DNA from: JARRNJ01 sp037385045 | GTDB lineage: Bacteria; Pseudomonadota; Gammaproteobacteria; JASBUN01 | NCBI GenBank assembly: GCA_037385045.1 | Contig: JARRNJ010000007.1 | Span: forward strand, 1 to 64,000 | Length of the DNA stretch: 64,000 nucleotides | Direction of reading: 5' to 3' | Shown here: one piece after another, positions 44,750 through 53,003 of the stretch | How the letters are laid out: every line of letters begins with the position of its first letter | Position numbering within the stretch: position 1 is the first letter of the stretch | Program-made: the position numbers and the translations under genes | Notes under the pieces: generated by a model | Seen by the model: the letters and a program-made list of their open reading frames with translations, nothing else | The model's database searches: none | What the model was told of the DNA's origin: nothing

Positions 44750-44894
44750 GTCCGGCACCTCAGCCAGGGTATTGTGCCCGCGGCAAAGACCAACTCCGCT
44801 CCCGACGCGATACCACCGGGCGACAACTCACGGCGAACTCACCCGCCACGCCGGTCGGGCCAAATACCGACGATGCCTAGGTGCCAAATTGAAT

Positions 44895-44918
44895 GGGTAT
44901 ACTGTCCCCGGAATACCC
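44895..44918 (+). repeat. REP-like element copy, single
   Basis: GGGTATACTGTCCCCGGAAT begins at 44895 and ends ...ACCC at 44918, with GGGTAT/ATACCC as small inverted ends. The core is the same as at 46772-46794 and, inverted, at 46719-46737. This core is known from memory as a dispersed element near RAYT-type transposases in gammaproteobacteria. Confidence 0.7.
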
Positions 44919-44923
44919 GCAAC

Positions 44924-45187
44924 TCAGTGCGTGTCGTCGCTGCCCCGGTCCCGCAATACTCGACGGATGCGCTCCGCAACCTCCGGCGGCAATGGCTTTT
45001 CAACGGGAAATGATCCTTCGTAAGCTCCGACACGCAGAACCCGTCGCAGGAAGCGTAGCTGTCTTTCAAAGCGCCGACATCGTTTGCATATCCACAGATG
45101 CAGGCGTACGCCGATACGCTCTTGCAGACGGAGCTTTCGGTCCAGCCCCTCTGACACCAGCCGGCTCGTTTGTTTGCAGGTGAGCAT
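44924..45187 (-). CDS. Zinc-finger anti-sigma factor
   Basis: Small protein of 87 residues (MLTCKQTSRLVSEGLDRKL...) that probably binds the adjacent ECF sigma factor. An H-x3-C-x2-C zinc motif is visible as HLWICKRCRR, with an N-terminal CKQT. The start is ATG 45187, 13 bases after the sigma factor's stop. No membrane segment is seen, so it is a soluble, probably redox- or metal-sensitive anti-sigma (ZAS type). Confidence 0.78.
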   Translation of the reverse strand: MLTCKQTSRLVSEGLDRKLRLQERIGVRLHLWICKRCRRFERQLRFLRRVLRVGAYEGSFPVEKPLPPEVAERIRRVLRDRGSDDTH

Positions 45188-45200
45188 TGTTGTCGCCCTG

Positions 45201-45770
45201 TCAACCCAGCCCTTCTTCCGCCAGGCACTGTCGCATCCCCAGTCGGGCGCGGTGCAGGCTGGTCCAAAGGTTGCTCGGTGTAATCGACAATTCCTTACAC
45301 ACGGCATCCGCATCCATTTCCCATAGATCGCGCAGGACAAACAGACGTGCTGCCCGTGGCGACAACGCGGCGAGACAGCGTTCTATGAGTTCCCAAAACT
45401 GACGTCCCGAAGCGTGACGTTCCGGATTCCCCCACTCGGATAGCGGGTGAGTCCATCGGCCGGCGTCGTTGAATTCATGCTCGACACGCGCCGCTTCGGC
45501 ACGCTCCCATGCGACCTCTTCGGAACCGTCAACCGCTGGATCACGTGCTTGCCGTCGGAATTCGTCCACGATTTTGTGCTTCAAAATACCGATCAACCAC
45601 GTGCGCACCGACGCCGAGCCCCTATAATTCCCGCGTGCCTGAAGTGCGGCGAGCAGTGTTTCCTGCACAGCGTCCTCGGCGCGGTCGGCGTCTCGCAAGT
45701 GCACCAGCGCGAAGGAATACAGGGCGTTGCCGTGCTCTTCCAGCCACCGTTCGGCTTCCTCGATCGACAT
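45201..45770 (-). CDS. ECF RNA polymerase sigma factor
   Basis: Group 4 sigma factor, 189 residues, start ATG 45770. Region 2 includes NALYSFALVHLRDADRAEDAVQETLLAAL and FRGSASVRTWLIGILKHKIVDEFRR. Region 4 includes ALSPRAARLFVLRDLWEMDADAVCKELSITPSNLWTSLHRARLGMR. The RTWLIGILKHKIVD sequence suggests the family often found with ZAS anti-sigma partners. Targets are unknown. Confidence 0.9.
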   Translation of the reverse strand: MSIEEAERWLEEHGNALYSFALVHLRDADRAEDAVQETLLAALQARGNYRGSASVRTWLIGILKHKIVDEFRRQARDPAVDGSEEVAWERAEAARVEHEFNDAGRWTHPLSEWGNPERHASGRQFWELIERCLAALSPRAARLFVLRDLWEMDADAVCKELSITPSNLWTSLHRARLGMRQCLAEEGLG

Positions 45771-46279
45771 ATCACCATCCCGTAACGACACGGCTATATG
45801 GTAACCGTATCGCCAGTCGAGTCCCAGTGTGGGCACCCGACAGGCAACACTCTCAATGGTCAGGCGGACGACGCTCGGCCACGAGTACGTATTGTATTGG
45901 TCGCTGTCGCGGGGAAATCCTTACGGCATATTCTGGTTGGCTAGCCCTGCACGTCCTGCAGCGCTCCGGTGATTTTGCTCTGTTGACCTGAGTAGTGCCT
46001 GCGAGAGTGCGGCCTCCCCCCCGCGTTTCGACATCCAGTTGGACGACGCTTCGCCCTGGAGGACGGAATGTCCTGTGTACTGTCAGCCGTCATTGCCTAG
46101 GCGCCAAGAGCCGAATAATTGTCGGAATATCCAACGCTTGCAGCGAACATCCGGAGCCCGGGAGTGAGGCTCGTCGGGCCGATGGCAGTTCGTCGATGTA
46201 AGGATTCAGCTGTGAGTCCGACAGATTAACGTGGGGCAATGTCGACAGCTTGCAAGTCATTAGAGAACGGAGAGACAAA
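45771..46279. other. Intergenic accessory stretch
   Basis: About 500 bases with no supportable gene. TTGCCTAGGCGCCAAGAG near 46094-46111 resembles ATGCCTAGGTGCCAAATT near 44873-44890, just before a REP-like copy, so it may be repeat-derived. A sigma promoter for the ECF gene is expected here but not recognised. Confidence 0.4.
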
Positions 46280-46699
46280 ATGAATATATCAAGAGCTATT
46301 CTGGCCGGATTCGTGGCCACCGTTGTTCTGTCAATCCTCATGATACTCAAGAGCATGATGGGTCTGATGCCGAACCTCAATGTGATTCACATGCTGGGTC
46401 ACATGACGGGCACTGGCCCGGTCGGTGGCTGGGTCGCACACTTTGTCATCGGGTCGATTGCCTGGGGTATTGGCTTCTGCCTTTTGTTCCGCGTGCTTCC
46501 AGGGGGAATGCCTTGGATAAAGGGGATTGTATTCGCAATCGGCGCATGGTTGCTCATGATGATCGTAGTCATGCCGATGGCCGGCGCCGGATTGTTCGGA
46601 ATGCATCTGGGCATCATGGCTCCGGTCATGACACTGGTGCTGCACATCATCTTTGGTGCGGTGCTGGGGGCCGTATACGGTCGTCCTGCAACTTCATGA
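46280..46699 (+). CDS. Small multipass membrane protein of unknown function
   Basis: Protein of 139 residues from ATG 46280 (MNISRAILAGFVATVVLSILMIL) after GGAGAG. Four hydrophobic segments cover almost the whole length, with many methionines and glycines (for example MPNLNVIHMLGHMTG and LVLHIIFGAVLGAVYG). It resembles DUF6789/YagU-like small membrane proteins. No function is assigned. Confidence 0.75.
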   Translation: MNISRAILAGFVATVVLSILMILKSMMGLMPNLNVIHMLGHMTGTGPVGGWVAHFVIGSIAWGIGFCLLFRVLPGGMPWIKGIVFAIGAWLLMMIVVMPMAGAGLFGMHLGIMAPVMTLVLHIIFGAVLGAVYGRPATS

Positions 46700-46718
46700 T
46701 TCACGGCGACTTCCGGTG

Positions 46719-46794
46719 ATTCCGGGGACAGTATACCGATTAATCCATGGGATTCAGTAGGATTGAGAAATGGGTATACTGTCCCCGGAATACC
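46719..46794 (+). repeat. REP-like inverted pair
   Basis: ATTCCGGGGACAGTATACC (46719-46737) and its reverse complement GGTATACTGTCCCCGGAAT (within 46772-46794) form inverted arms separated by about 35 bases. A third copy is at 44895. Such pairs behave as stem-loops and as targets for REP-associated tyrosine transposases, which are absent here. Confidence 0.75.
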
Positions 46795-47744
46795 GATGTC
46801 GTCTCTGGCGCCTTCGAGGACCGCCGGGATGTCTTGGTTCCTGGAATACGGGTCGCCGTCCACGATGTCCGGGTTGAAGAAGAACGAATTGGGCGAAAAG
46901 CCGAACGAGTATGCATCGTATGGCAGGCCGCCCGCACACCGGCAGCCCCTGAATTTGCCAAGAAGTTGTTCCCGGTATCGGTCAACGGTCGGCAACCAGA
47001 TCGCACGCGCGTCGGTGGCGAACAGGGTCAAGGAATCGGGCGCCACCCCGGAGAACCGGCCAACCAGCCGGGCTATTTTTCCCAGTGAAGACCTGAACGT
47101 CACATCACTTCGAAAGAAGCTGACCGGCTCGGCGTGCCAGGCGCTTGCGCAGGTATACACCAATACAAGCTCCCCGACGTCGGGATCCGGGTTGAAAAAA
47201 TCCCCTCCCCTGACGGTCGAACTATAAAATTCCAGCCGGCACGGCAGCATGCGGTTTGGATCGGGGAACGGCGGTTGCGATGGGTTGTCGGAAGACAGCA
47301 TGGCCTTTCACTCGTCGCCGATTGCCGCGCCCGGCATAAGTCGCCCCGTTTTCAATCTCCGCGATTCCAACAGGACGCTCCCGGAACATCGAAAGCCCGC
47401 GGCGGCCGCTTATTGGACGGCCGATCGTTCTGTTTCACAACCAGGCGCGCCATTTGAATATTTGACAACGTTGTCGGCCCGTCAAATCCGCGGGCCGCCG
47501 TACGACATCGTGCGCATGACACTACACGAACAGGTAGGGCTATGATCGGGAATGGGCGCCGGAAGCCGGAGAACACGACAGCGGCGGCTGTGCCTCCCCT
47601 CCCGCCGTCGCGTTTGCAGCGTGGTCGCGTGTACGGCCGTGCACCTTGTACATGCCCACGTAGTGACCGCCGCCGGGACCAGCAGCGCGCTACCCTGCCG
47701 GCCGACGGGTGTCGGCACCCATGATCGGCGGCAGTACCTATACG
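46795..47744. other. Low-confidence hypothetical ORF and non-coding stretch
   Basis: On the minus strand a frame stays open from 47301 to 46399, running through the REP-like pair and antisense to the small membrane gene. From 47250 it would begin MLPCRLEFYSSTVRGGDFF. I recognise no family, and much of it may be chance. From 47302 to 47744 nothing is supported. GC content is lower than in the flanking genes. Confidence 0.25.
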
Positions 47745-48998
47745 TCAGCCGAGAAGGTCTGCGTAGGAGAAGAACCGCAGCATGTCGCCGTGAGCGACTT
47801 GGCGCCTGGCGGGGATCTCGACCAGGCCCACCGTTCGCACGACGCCTGTCAATGCATCAGAGCTCTGGCCGGCGCAGGGGTCTGCGTATAGCGTGTCGCC
47901 TTGATGGCGCAGCCGGGCGCGGAGAAATTCGCAGCGTTGTTGCGGATGTTGCCGTGTGAATCCGGCGCTTACCGGCCACCAACGTGCCTCCCATGCGGCG
48001 CGTCCAGCCAACCGTAACAGATACGGTCGAGAAAACATGAGGAATGTGACAAGGGCCGAGACCGGGTTGCCAGGCAAACCGAAAAAGGGTACACCGCCGA
48101 CCGCGCCGAATGCCAACGGCTTGCCGGGTTTGATCGCGACCCGCCAGAGGTCCAGGGTGCCTGCGGACAACACGGCCGATCGCACATGGTCTTCCTCGCC
48201 TACGGATACGCCTCCCGTCGTCAGGATGACGTCAGCTCCGGCGGCGGCTGCCTTCAAGGCAGCGCCGGTCGCCTCCAAACAATCGTCGACTGTGCCGAGG
48301 TCGACCGCATCGAGCCCCAATGCCCGAACCAGACCGAGCAGGACGGCCCGGTTGCTGTTGTAGATCTGGCCCGGAAGCAGATCCGCGCCCCAATCGGCGA
48401 GCTCGTCACCGGTAAAAAATACGGCGACCCGCGGCCGCCGGTACACCGAGACAGTCGCCAGACCGACCGAGGCGGCAAGCCCTGCGGCCTGCGGTGTGAG
48501 CACCTCTCCCCGAGCGAGGATCTTGTTGCCGGCGCCGACGTCGTGGCCGCGCGGACGAACGTTCTCGCCGGGCTCGACGCGGCGAGAAACGTGGATGGCG
48601 GCGGCATCGACGCGACACTCTTCCTGGCGCACCACGGAATCCGCCCCGGGCGGCAGCGGTGCACCAGTAAAGACCCGCGCCGCGGTGCCGGGCGCCAGGG
48701 CCAGGCCGATCTGCCCCGCGGGGATGCGTTGCGAAACACTCAGGAGGCGCTCATCGCGGGTGTCACAACTGCGCACCGCATATCCGTCCATGGCGCTGTT
48801 GTCGAAGCCGGGCACGTCGATGACGGCATGATGGTCTGCGGCCAGCACACGCCCAAACGCCGCGCTCAACGGCAGTCGCTCGGTTTCGCGCACTGGCTGC
48901 ACGTCAGCCATGATCCGGATCAAGGCCTCATCGACCGTCAGCAGCCCGGCGCCCGCGCACGGGTCCGCTGCGCGAACCGATTGCGTGGAGGCGTTCAT
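47745..48998 (-). CDS. moeA: Molybdopterin molybdenumtransferase
   Basis: Inserts molybdate into adenylated molybdopterin, 417 residues. Motifs VIDVPGFDNSAMDGYAVRS, PRGHDVGAGNKILARGEVLTPQ, GLATVSVYRRPRVAVFFTGDEL, DVILTTGGVSVGEEDHV and FGLPGNPVSALVTFLMF are all present. The ATG 48998 overlaps the moaB stop (ATGA), so translation is coupled. It is the last gene of the aioB-aioA-moaB-moeA unit and probably supplies cofactor to AioA. Confidence 0.95.
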   Translation of the reverse strand: MNASTQSVRAADPCAGAGLLTVDEALIRIMADVQPVRETERLPLSAAFGRVLAADHHAVIDVPGFDNSAMDGYAVRSCDTRDERLLSVSQRIPAGQIGLALAPGTAARVFTGAPLPPGADSVVRQEECRVDAAAIHVSRRVEPGENVRPRGHDVGAGNKILARGEVLTPQAAGLAASVGLATVSVYRRPRVAVFFTGDELADWGADLLPGQIYNSNRAVLLGLVRALGLDAVDLGTVDDCLEATGAALKAAAAGADVILTTGGVSVGEEDHVRSAVLSAGTLDLWRVAIKPGKPLAFGAVGGVPFFGLPGNPVSALVTFLMFSRPYLLRLAGRAAWEARWWPVSAGFTRQHPQQRCEFLRARLRHQGDTLYADPCAGQSSDALTGVVRTVGLVEIPARRQVAHGDMLRFFSYADLLG

Positions 48999-49540
48999 GA
49001 CGATTCCCGCAACCGGGGAATCAGCTCAATCAGATTGCAGGGCCGGTGCCTTACATCCAATTGTGGTGAGATGACCTTTTCCCAGGCGGTCCGGCATGCA
49101 CCGGTCGAGCCCGGCAAGCAGAAAACGTAGGTTCCGTTGGCGACGCCGGCCACCGCACGCGATGCGATGGTGGAGGTTCCGATCTCCTGGTACGAAACCC
49201 AGCGGAACAGTTCGCCGAAGCCTTCAATCTCCTTGTCAAACAATGGCCGAACGGCCTCGGGGGTTCCGTCCCGTCCGGTCAGGCCCGTGCCGCCGTTGGT
49301 GACTACGACATCCACGTCCGGATCGGCGATCCAATGGGAGACCCATTTTCGGATGGCATAGATATCGTCGGGCACGATGCGCTTCTCCGAAAACTGATGT
49401 CCCGCTTCCAGCAACGCGTCCACCAGCACCCGCCCGGAGGTATCGGTTTGCTCGTTGCGTGAGTCGGTTATGGTCATCACGGCGATGCGAACCGGCACGA
49501 ACTCTGGCGTGGCACTTTTCAGAACAGATTGACTACCCAT
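48995..49540 (-). CDS. moaB: Molybdenum cofactor biosynthesis protein B
   Basis: MoaB/Mog-type protein of 181 residues that adenylates molybdopterin. VRIAVMTITDSRNEQTDTSGRVLVDAL is the N-terminal motif and DVVVTNGGTGLTGRDGTPEAV the central one, with GSTGACRTAWEKVISPQLD at the C terminus. It follows aioA by 90 bases and overlaps moeA. Confidence 0.93.
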   Translation of the reverse strand: MGSQSVLKSATPEFVPVRIAVMTITDSRNEQTDTSGRVLVDALLEAGHQFSEKRIVPDDIYAIRKWVSHWIADPDVDVVVTNGGTGLTGRDGTPEAVRPLFDKEIEGFGELFRWVSYQEIGTSTIASRAVAGVANGTYVFCLPGSTGACRTAWEKVISPQLDVRHRPCNLIELIPRLRESS

Positions 49541-49630
49541 GAGCTACTGATCTCCAACAGAGAGGGACGGACGGCGCCCAAGTGGCGCCGCCCTGCCAAT
49601 GCCCGGTCCAGGGGTTCCGGGACCAACTAC

Positions 49631-52108
49631 TCAGAGGAAGCGTCGCCGCTTGAACGACACCGTACGTTTGTAAGCGTTCGTGTCCCCGGCCCGGCGTATG
49701 TTGGCCCAGGTTCCCTTGTAATACGGCACCACGTTGCGGTCCGTCCAGTCGGTCACGACGTCCCCCACTACGCCGTTGACGTAACCGAACATCATGAACG
49801 CCTGTCCGGGGCGGATATCCGGCTCCAGATAGGCCATCGCAAACGTCGATCCGAAGTCGTTGAACACCTCCACGATGTCCCCAGAGGTGACGCCGAGTCG
49901 TTTCGCGTCCTCCGGATTCATCTCCATGGGCGACATCGGGTAGCGATTGCGCCGGAAGGCTATGTAACGGTCGTGGTACGCGGTCTGCCAAATGCGGTTG
50001 GTACGGCCGTTGTTGATCCAGAACGGGTATTTCTCCTTTTCGCGCTCCACGGTCGACGCCAGACCGTTCCACGGCGCCGGCAGAAAATGCGCCTTTCCAT
50101 CCGAGGTGCCGAACTTGCCGTCGGTATAGAGCATCTCGGTGCCGATCAGCTTACCGTGCTTATACTCCTTGATCGGCAGCTGCACGCCGTTGGTGCCCGC
50201 CTTGCGCAGCCGGCTGTAGGTCGCAATGTGTCCGGTCGGTCCGCCCTGGCTGTCGATCTTCTTCTCGCCCGCCATGCGGAAGCCGTCGTTGAACGCGTCC
50301 TCTTCGGTTTTCCAGTCGAATCCCTCGAACCGCTTGGCCATCTCGTTGTTGCCGTCCTTTTCATACAGCCGTTTCAACTCGTTGGCAATATCGGCGGCGA
50401 TCAGACAGTCGGGCTTGGCCACTCCGGGGGGGTCCATGAAGCGTTCGGACAGGCGCATGCGGCGCTCGCCGTTCATCGATGTCAGGTTCATCTCGCCCGG
50501 GTGCACGGCCGGCAGCAGGAGATGCGCGGCGTCGGCGAATTTGACCTTGTAAAGGTCCACATCGACGACGAACAGGCCGCCGCGGTTATCCACCGCGTCA
50601 TAAATCGCGTCGACCAGGTCCTCAGTTGAGCCGCCCCGGACGCGCGCCATAGCCTGCCGCACGACATCGGCGCGACGGTAAACGGCATCCCGGTAATTCT
50701 GCGCATTGAGCGTACTCTGGAACGCATTGCAGGCCCATACTGTCAACATGCGGCCATTGCCCTTGATGATCTCCTGATCTATGTAGGGAGCAGGCCTCGG
50801 TCCCGGGTACGGCGGGCGGGCATAGCCCTCCTGGTGGCCACCCATGCGCACCACGCCGGTTCCACGCCGGCCGACGTTGTGGGTGGCAAGCACCAGGTCA
50901 ACCAACGCCGACTGGATGCGGTAGTTGTCGTTGCCCCAGATGATTCCCTTCTCGTAGCCGTGCATGGTGCGTGGCGGATGCCCGGACGGCTTCGGTTTGT
51001 AGGCCCACTCGGCCGCCTTTTTCAGGTCGGACACGCTGATGCCGGTGATCTTGCTGCACTGGTGCAGACTCATTTTGTTGGCCTTCAGCGCGTGTTCAAA
51101 CCCGCTGGTATGCTTCCGAATAAAGTCTTTGTTGTGCCAGCCCTTTTCGATCACATAGGTGAGCAGCCCGTTGAACAGGGCCGTGTCGGTACCGGGATTG
51201 ATGGCCAAATGCAGTACATTTTCCTTTCCGGCCACGTGTTCGGCCACCGACACCGTGAGGCTGCGCCGCGGATCGACGAAGATCACCTTCGCCCGTCCGA
51301 CTGTTTCACCCGGGAACCAGTTCTTCTTCTTGTCGACGCTTGCGCCCGTGAGGTTGGGCACCCAGTGGGCGAGGAAATAGTTGGTCTGGGTCTCGTAGGC
51401 GTTGGCGCCGATGGAGAAGATGACATCGGCCACTTCGGCGTCTTCATAGCTGTTGTTCAACTCGAAGATGCCCATGTCGCGGGTGGCATGGCACTCGGAG
51501 TTGTAGGCCGGCCGGTTGTGAATGCGGACCATCTTGGTCTGAATGCCACTGAAGATGAGCTTGCCGGTGCCCCAGGTGTTCTCAAAGCCGCCGCCGGCCC
51601 CGCCGTGATCGAAGAGATTGAACATCAGTTGGTCAGGACCGTGCTCGTCGAGAATACGCTTTGCGACACGCGAATAAATTTGCAGCGCGCGGTTCCAGTC
51701 GATGTCGACCCAATCATTCGCGGCGTACAACATCGGGTACTTCAACCGCATCTCACCGGGCATTTCTCCTGCCGAGTACATCACGGTCGCCATCTGCCCG
51801 CCGCGCGTCGAGGAAAGACCCTGGTTCACTTTGCACGCCTTGTCCGGCACGATCATGATGTTGTAGTCCTGACCATCGCGGTCCCGGACACGATTGACCA
51901 TCGCCGGGGTCAGGATCGCCTGCAGCGGCGCCAATTGCTTGCGGAAATCCAGGCCCAAGGCATTCTGATGGGGAGCGCGCCCGCCCTCGCGGTCGGCTGG
52001 CCACTTATAGACGTGATAGCCGCAGCCGACAATGCAGAAGTGGCAGGTCATGTTGGTCTTGCTGGCGTCCGTTGGCGGCAACGGGATGCGGTCGGTAAAT
52101 TCGCTCAT
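49631..52108 (-). CDS. aioA: Arsenite oxidase large (molybdopterin) subunit
   Basis: Catalytic subunit that oxidises arsenite to arsenate, 825 residues. The N-terminal MTCHFCIVGCGYHVYKWP gives C22-x2-C25-x3-C29, the three-cysteine [3Fe-4S] motif characteristic of AioA. QGLSSTRGGQM follows where a fourth cysteine would be serine. Further marks are NRPAYNSECHATRDMG, GYEKGIIWGNDNYR and NNGRTNRIWQTAYHDRY. There is no signal peptide, as AioA is carried out with the Tat-exported AioB. The start is ATG 52108 after GGGGGAG, 13 bases after aioB. Confidence 0.96.
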   Translation of the reverse strand: MSEFTDRIPLPPTDASKTNMTCHFCIVGCGYHVYKWPADREGGRAPHQNALGLDFRKQLAPLQAILTPAMVNRVRDRDGQDYNIMIVPDKACKVNQGLSSTRGGQMATVMYSAGEMPGEMRLKYPMLYAANDWVDIDWNRALQIYSRVAKRILDEHGPDQLMFNLFDHGGAGGGFENTWGTGKLIFSGIQTKMVRIHNRPAYNSECHATRDMGIFELNNSYEDAEVADVIFSIGANAYETQTNYFLAHWVPNLTGASVDKKKNWFPGETVGRAKVIFVDPRRSLTVSVAEHVAGKENVLHLAINPGTDTALFNGLLTYVIEKGWHNKDFIRKHTSGFEHALKANKMSLHQCSKITGISVSDLKKAAEWAYKPKPSGHPPRTMHGYEKGIIWGNDNYRIQSALVDLVLATHNVGRRGTGVVRMGGHQEGYARPPYPGPRPAPYIDQEIIKGNGRMLTVWACNAFQSTLNAQNYRDAVYRRADVVRQAMARVRGGSTEDLVDAIYDAVDNRGGLFVVDVDLYKVKFADAAHLLLPAVHPGEMNLTSMNGERRMRLSERFMDPPGVAKPDCLIAADIANELKRLYEKDGNNEMAKRFEGFDWKTEEDAFNDGFRMAGEKKIDSQGGPTGHIATYSRLRKAGTNGVQLPIKEYKHGKLIGTEMLYTDGKFGTSDGKAHFLPAPWNGLASTVEREKEKYPFWINNGRTNRIWQTAYHDRYIAFRRNRYPMSPMEMNPEDAKRLGVTSGDIVEVFNDFGSTFAMAYLEPDIRPGQAFMMFGYVNGVVGDVVTDWTDRNVVPYYKGTWANIRRAGDTNAYKRTVSFKRRRFL

Positions 52109-52121
52109 GCTTTGGCTCCCC

Positions 52122-52637
52122 CTACAATACGTTGGCCTGACGACCGTAAATGAGGCCCTCTACCGCAACGGCGGTGACGGTACCGTCCTTGTCGTTGTAC
52201 TCCAGCACGATCCTCGGCAGATTCTCGGTTGCCTGCCCGTCCACCATCTGCCCTTCCATTTCCGGGTCGAAGATGCTGAAGTGGCACGGGCATTTGAAAG
52301 TCCGGGCCTTTTCGTCGTAGCTGACGGGGCAACCCATGTGGGTGCACATGGTGCTGTATGCGACGATGTCCTTATCCGGTCCCACTCCACCCGGTACCGC
52401 CCGCCCCGTTTTGATGAGCGCACACGGCGAATCGGCGTCGGGATAAGAGAATGTCACCGGTGTGCCGGTCTTGAAGCCTCGCGCCTTGCCCACCTGCTGC
52501 TTCGGATAGGGAAGCGTGGTTCGCCCTACCTCGGCGGGTCGTTCGGCCCCGAGGACGTTACCCGTGGCCAGGGATGCGGCTCCGGCCGCTACGCCGCCGC
52601 CGAGCTTGATGAAATCCCGTCGTGACAATTTACCCAT
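52122..52637 (-). CDS. aioB: Arsenite oxidase small (Rieske) subunit
   Basis: Rieske [2Fe-2S] subunit, 171 residues. The start is ATG 52637 after AGGAGTC. It has a Tat signal (MGKLSRRDFIKLGGGVAAGAASL). Cluster motifs are MCTHMGCPVSYDE and KCPCHFSIFDP, with both disulfide cysteines of the Rieske boxes kept, as in betaproteobacterial AioB and unlike some alphaproteobacterial ones. It passes electrons from AioA to a cytochrome c or azurin; none is encoded here. Confidence 0.95.
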   Translation of the reverse strand: MGKLSRRDFIKLGGGVAAGAASLATGNVLGAERPAEVGRTTLPYPKQQVGKARGFKTGTPVTFSYPDADSPCALIKTGRAVPGGVGPDKDIVAYSTMCTHMGCPVSYDEKARTFKCPCHFSIFDPEMEGQMVDGQATENLPRIVLEYNDKDGTVTAVAVEGLIYGRQANVL

Positions 52638-52730
52638 CGCGTTGACTCCTTCAGTCATGTTTCGGGCCGGTGTTGCCGGTCGGAGGGCGCGCCGGATGCG
52701 ACGCCGCCGGCGATTCGGAAAGGAGGAGGA

Positions 52731-52745
52731 GCAAAATCCAGACCA
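52731..52745 (-). promoter_or_regulatory. Sigma-54 promoter of aioBA
   Basis: Read on the minus strand the sequence is TGGTCTGGATTTTGC. TGG and TTGC occupy the -24 and -12 elements with the exact sigma-54 spacing. Transcription would start near 52720, about 80 bases before the aioB start codon. It is consistent with the sigma-54 activator AioR encoded downstream in the other direction. Confidence 0.8.
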
Positions 52746-52796
52746 TCCCGGCGCGGCTGCCAAATCAGGCACCTGCGGTCGTGGCCAACACTCGAT

Positions 52797-52812
52797 GTTA
52801 CCGAAAGGTAAC
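52797..52812 (-). promoter_or_regulatory. Activator box 1 (GTTAC-N6-GTAAC)
   Basis: GTTACCGAAAGGTAAC is a perfect 16-bp palindromic site, about 75-90 bases upstream of the predicted aioBA start. A GTTNC-N6-GNAAC pattern has been proposed for AioR sites, as I remember it; this match should be checked. It is 31 bp centre to centre from box 2, close to three helical turns. Confidence 0.75.
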
Positions 52813-52827
52813 GCGATGCGACTCAAC

Positions 52828-52843
52828 GTTACGTCGCGGTAAC
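52828..52843 (-). promoter_or_regulatory. Activator box 2 (GTTAC-N6-GTAAC)
   Basis: GTTACGTCGCGGTAAC is the second perfect GTTAC-N6-GTAAC site. The flanking GATGCG (52815-52820) and CGCATC (52843-52848) add an outer inverted repeat. It is shared by the divergent moaA side. Confidence 0.75.
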
Positions 52844-52869
52844 GCATCGCCGGCTACACAACGCCCCAT

Positions 52870-53003
52870 GCCGCCCGCAGATGAGATTGCGGGCGGCTCT
52901 ATACAAGCCTTGCACGTAACGGGGGCAAGCCGGATCCGGTCTCCCCCTCAACGGCATGGATCTTGCGCGCAGGACACCGGTCATTACAGCAAGGAGACGT
53001 TCC
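52870..53003 (+). promoter_or_regulatory. Structured leader of moaA
   Basis: GCCGCCCGCA (52870-52879) pairs with TGCGGGCGGC (52888-52897). GGGGG (52921-52925) pairs with CCCCC (52943-52947), around the palindrome CCGGATCCGG (52930-52939). Moco-sensing leader RNAs occur upstream of moaA in other bacteria. Whether this is one is unclear. AAGGAGACGTTCC is the ribosome site. Confidence 0.4.

Noticed and set aside
46399..47301. A 300-codon minus-strand frame across the REP-like pair and opposite the small membrane gene
   Set aside because: The C-terminal third is antisense to a better supported gene, the middle is repeat DNA, and no family was recognised. It is kept only as a low-confidence note.
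49631..52108. Considered ArxA/ArrA-type arsenate or arsenite enzyme
   Set aside because: The C-x2-C-x3-C N-terminal motif, a Rieske partner with Tat signal and the AioXSR genes fit AioA; ArxA/ArrA pair with a ferredoxin-type subunit.
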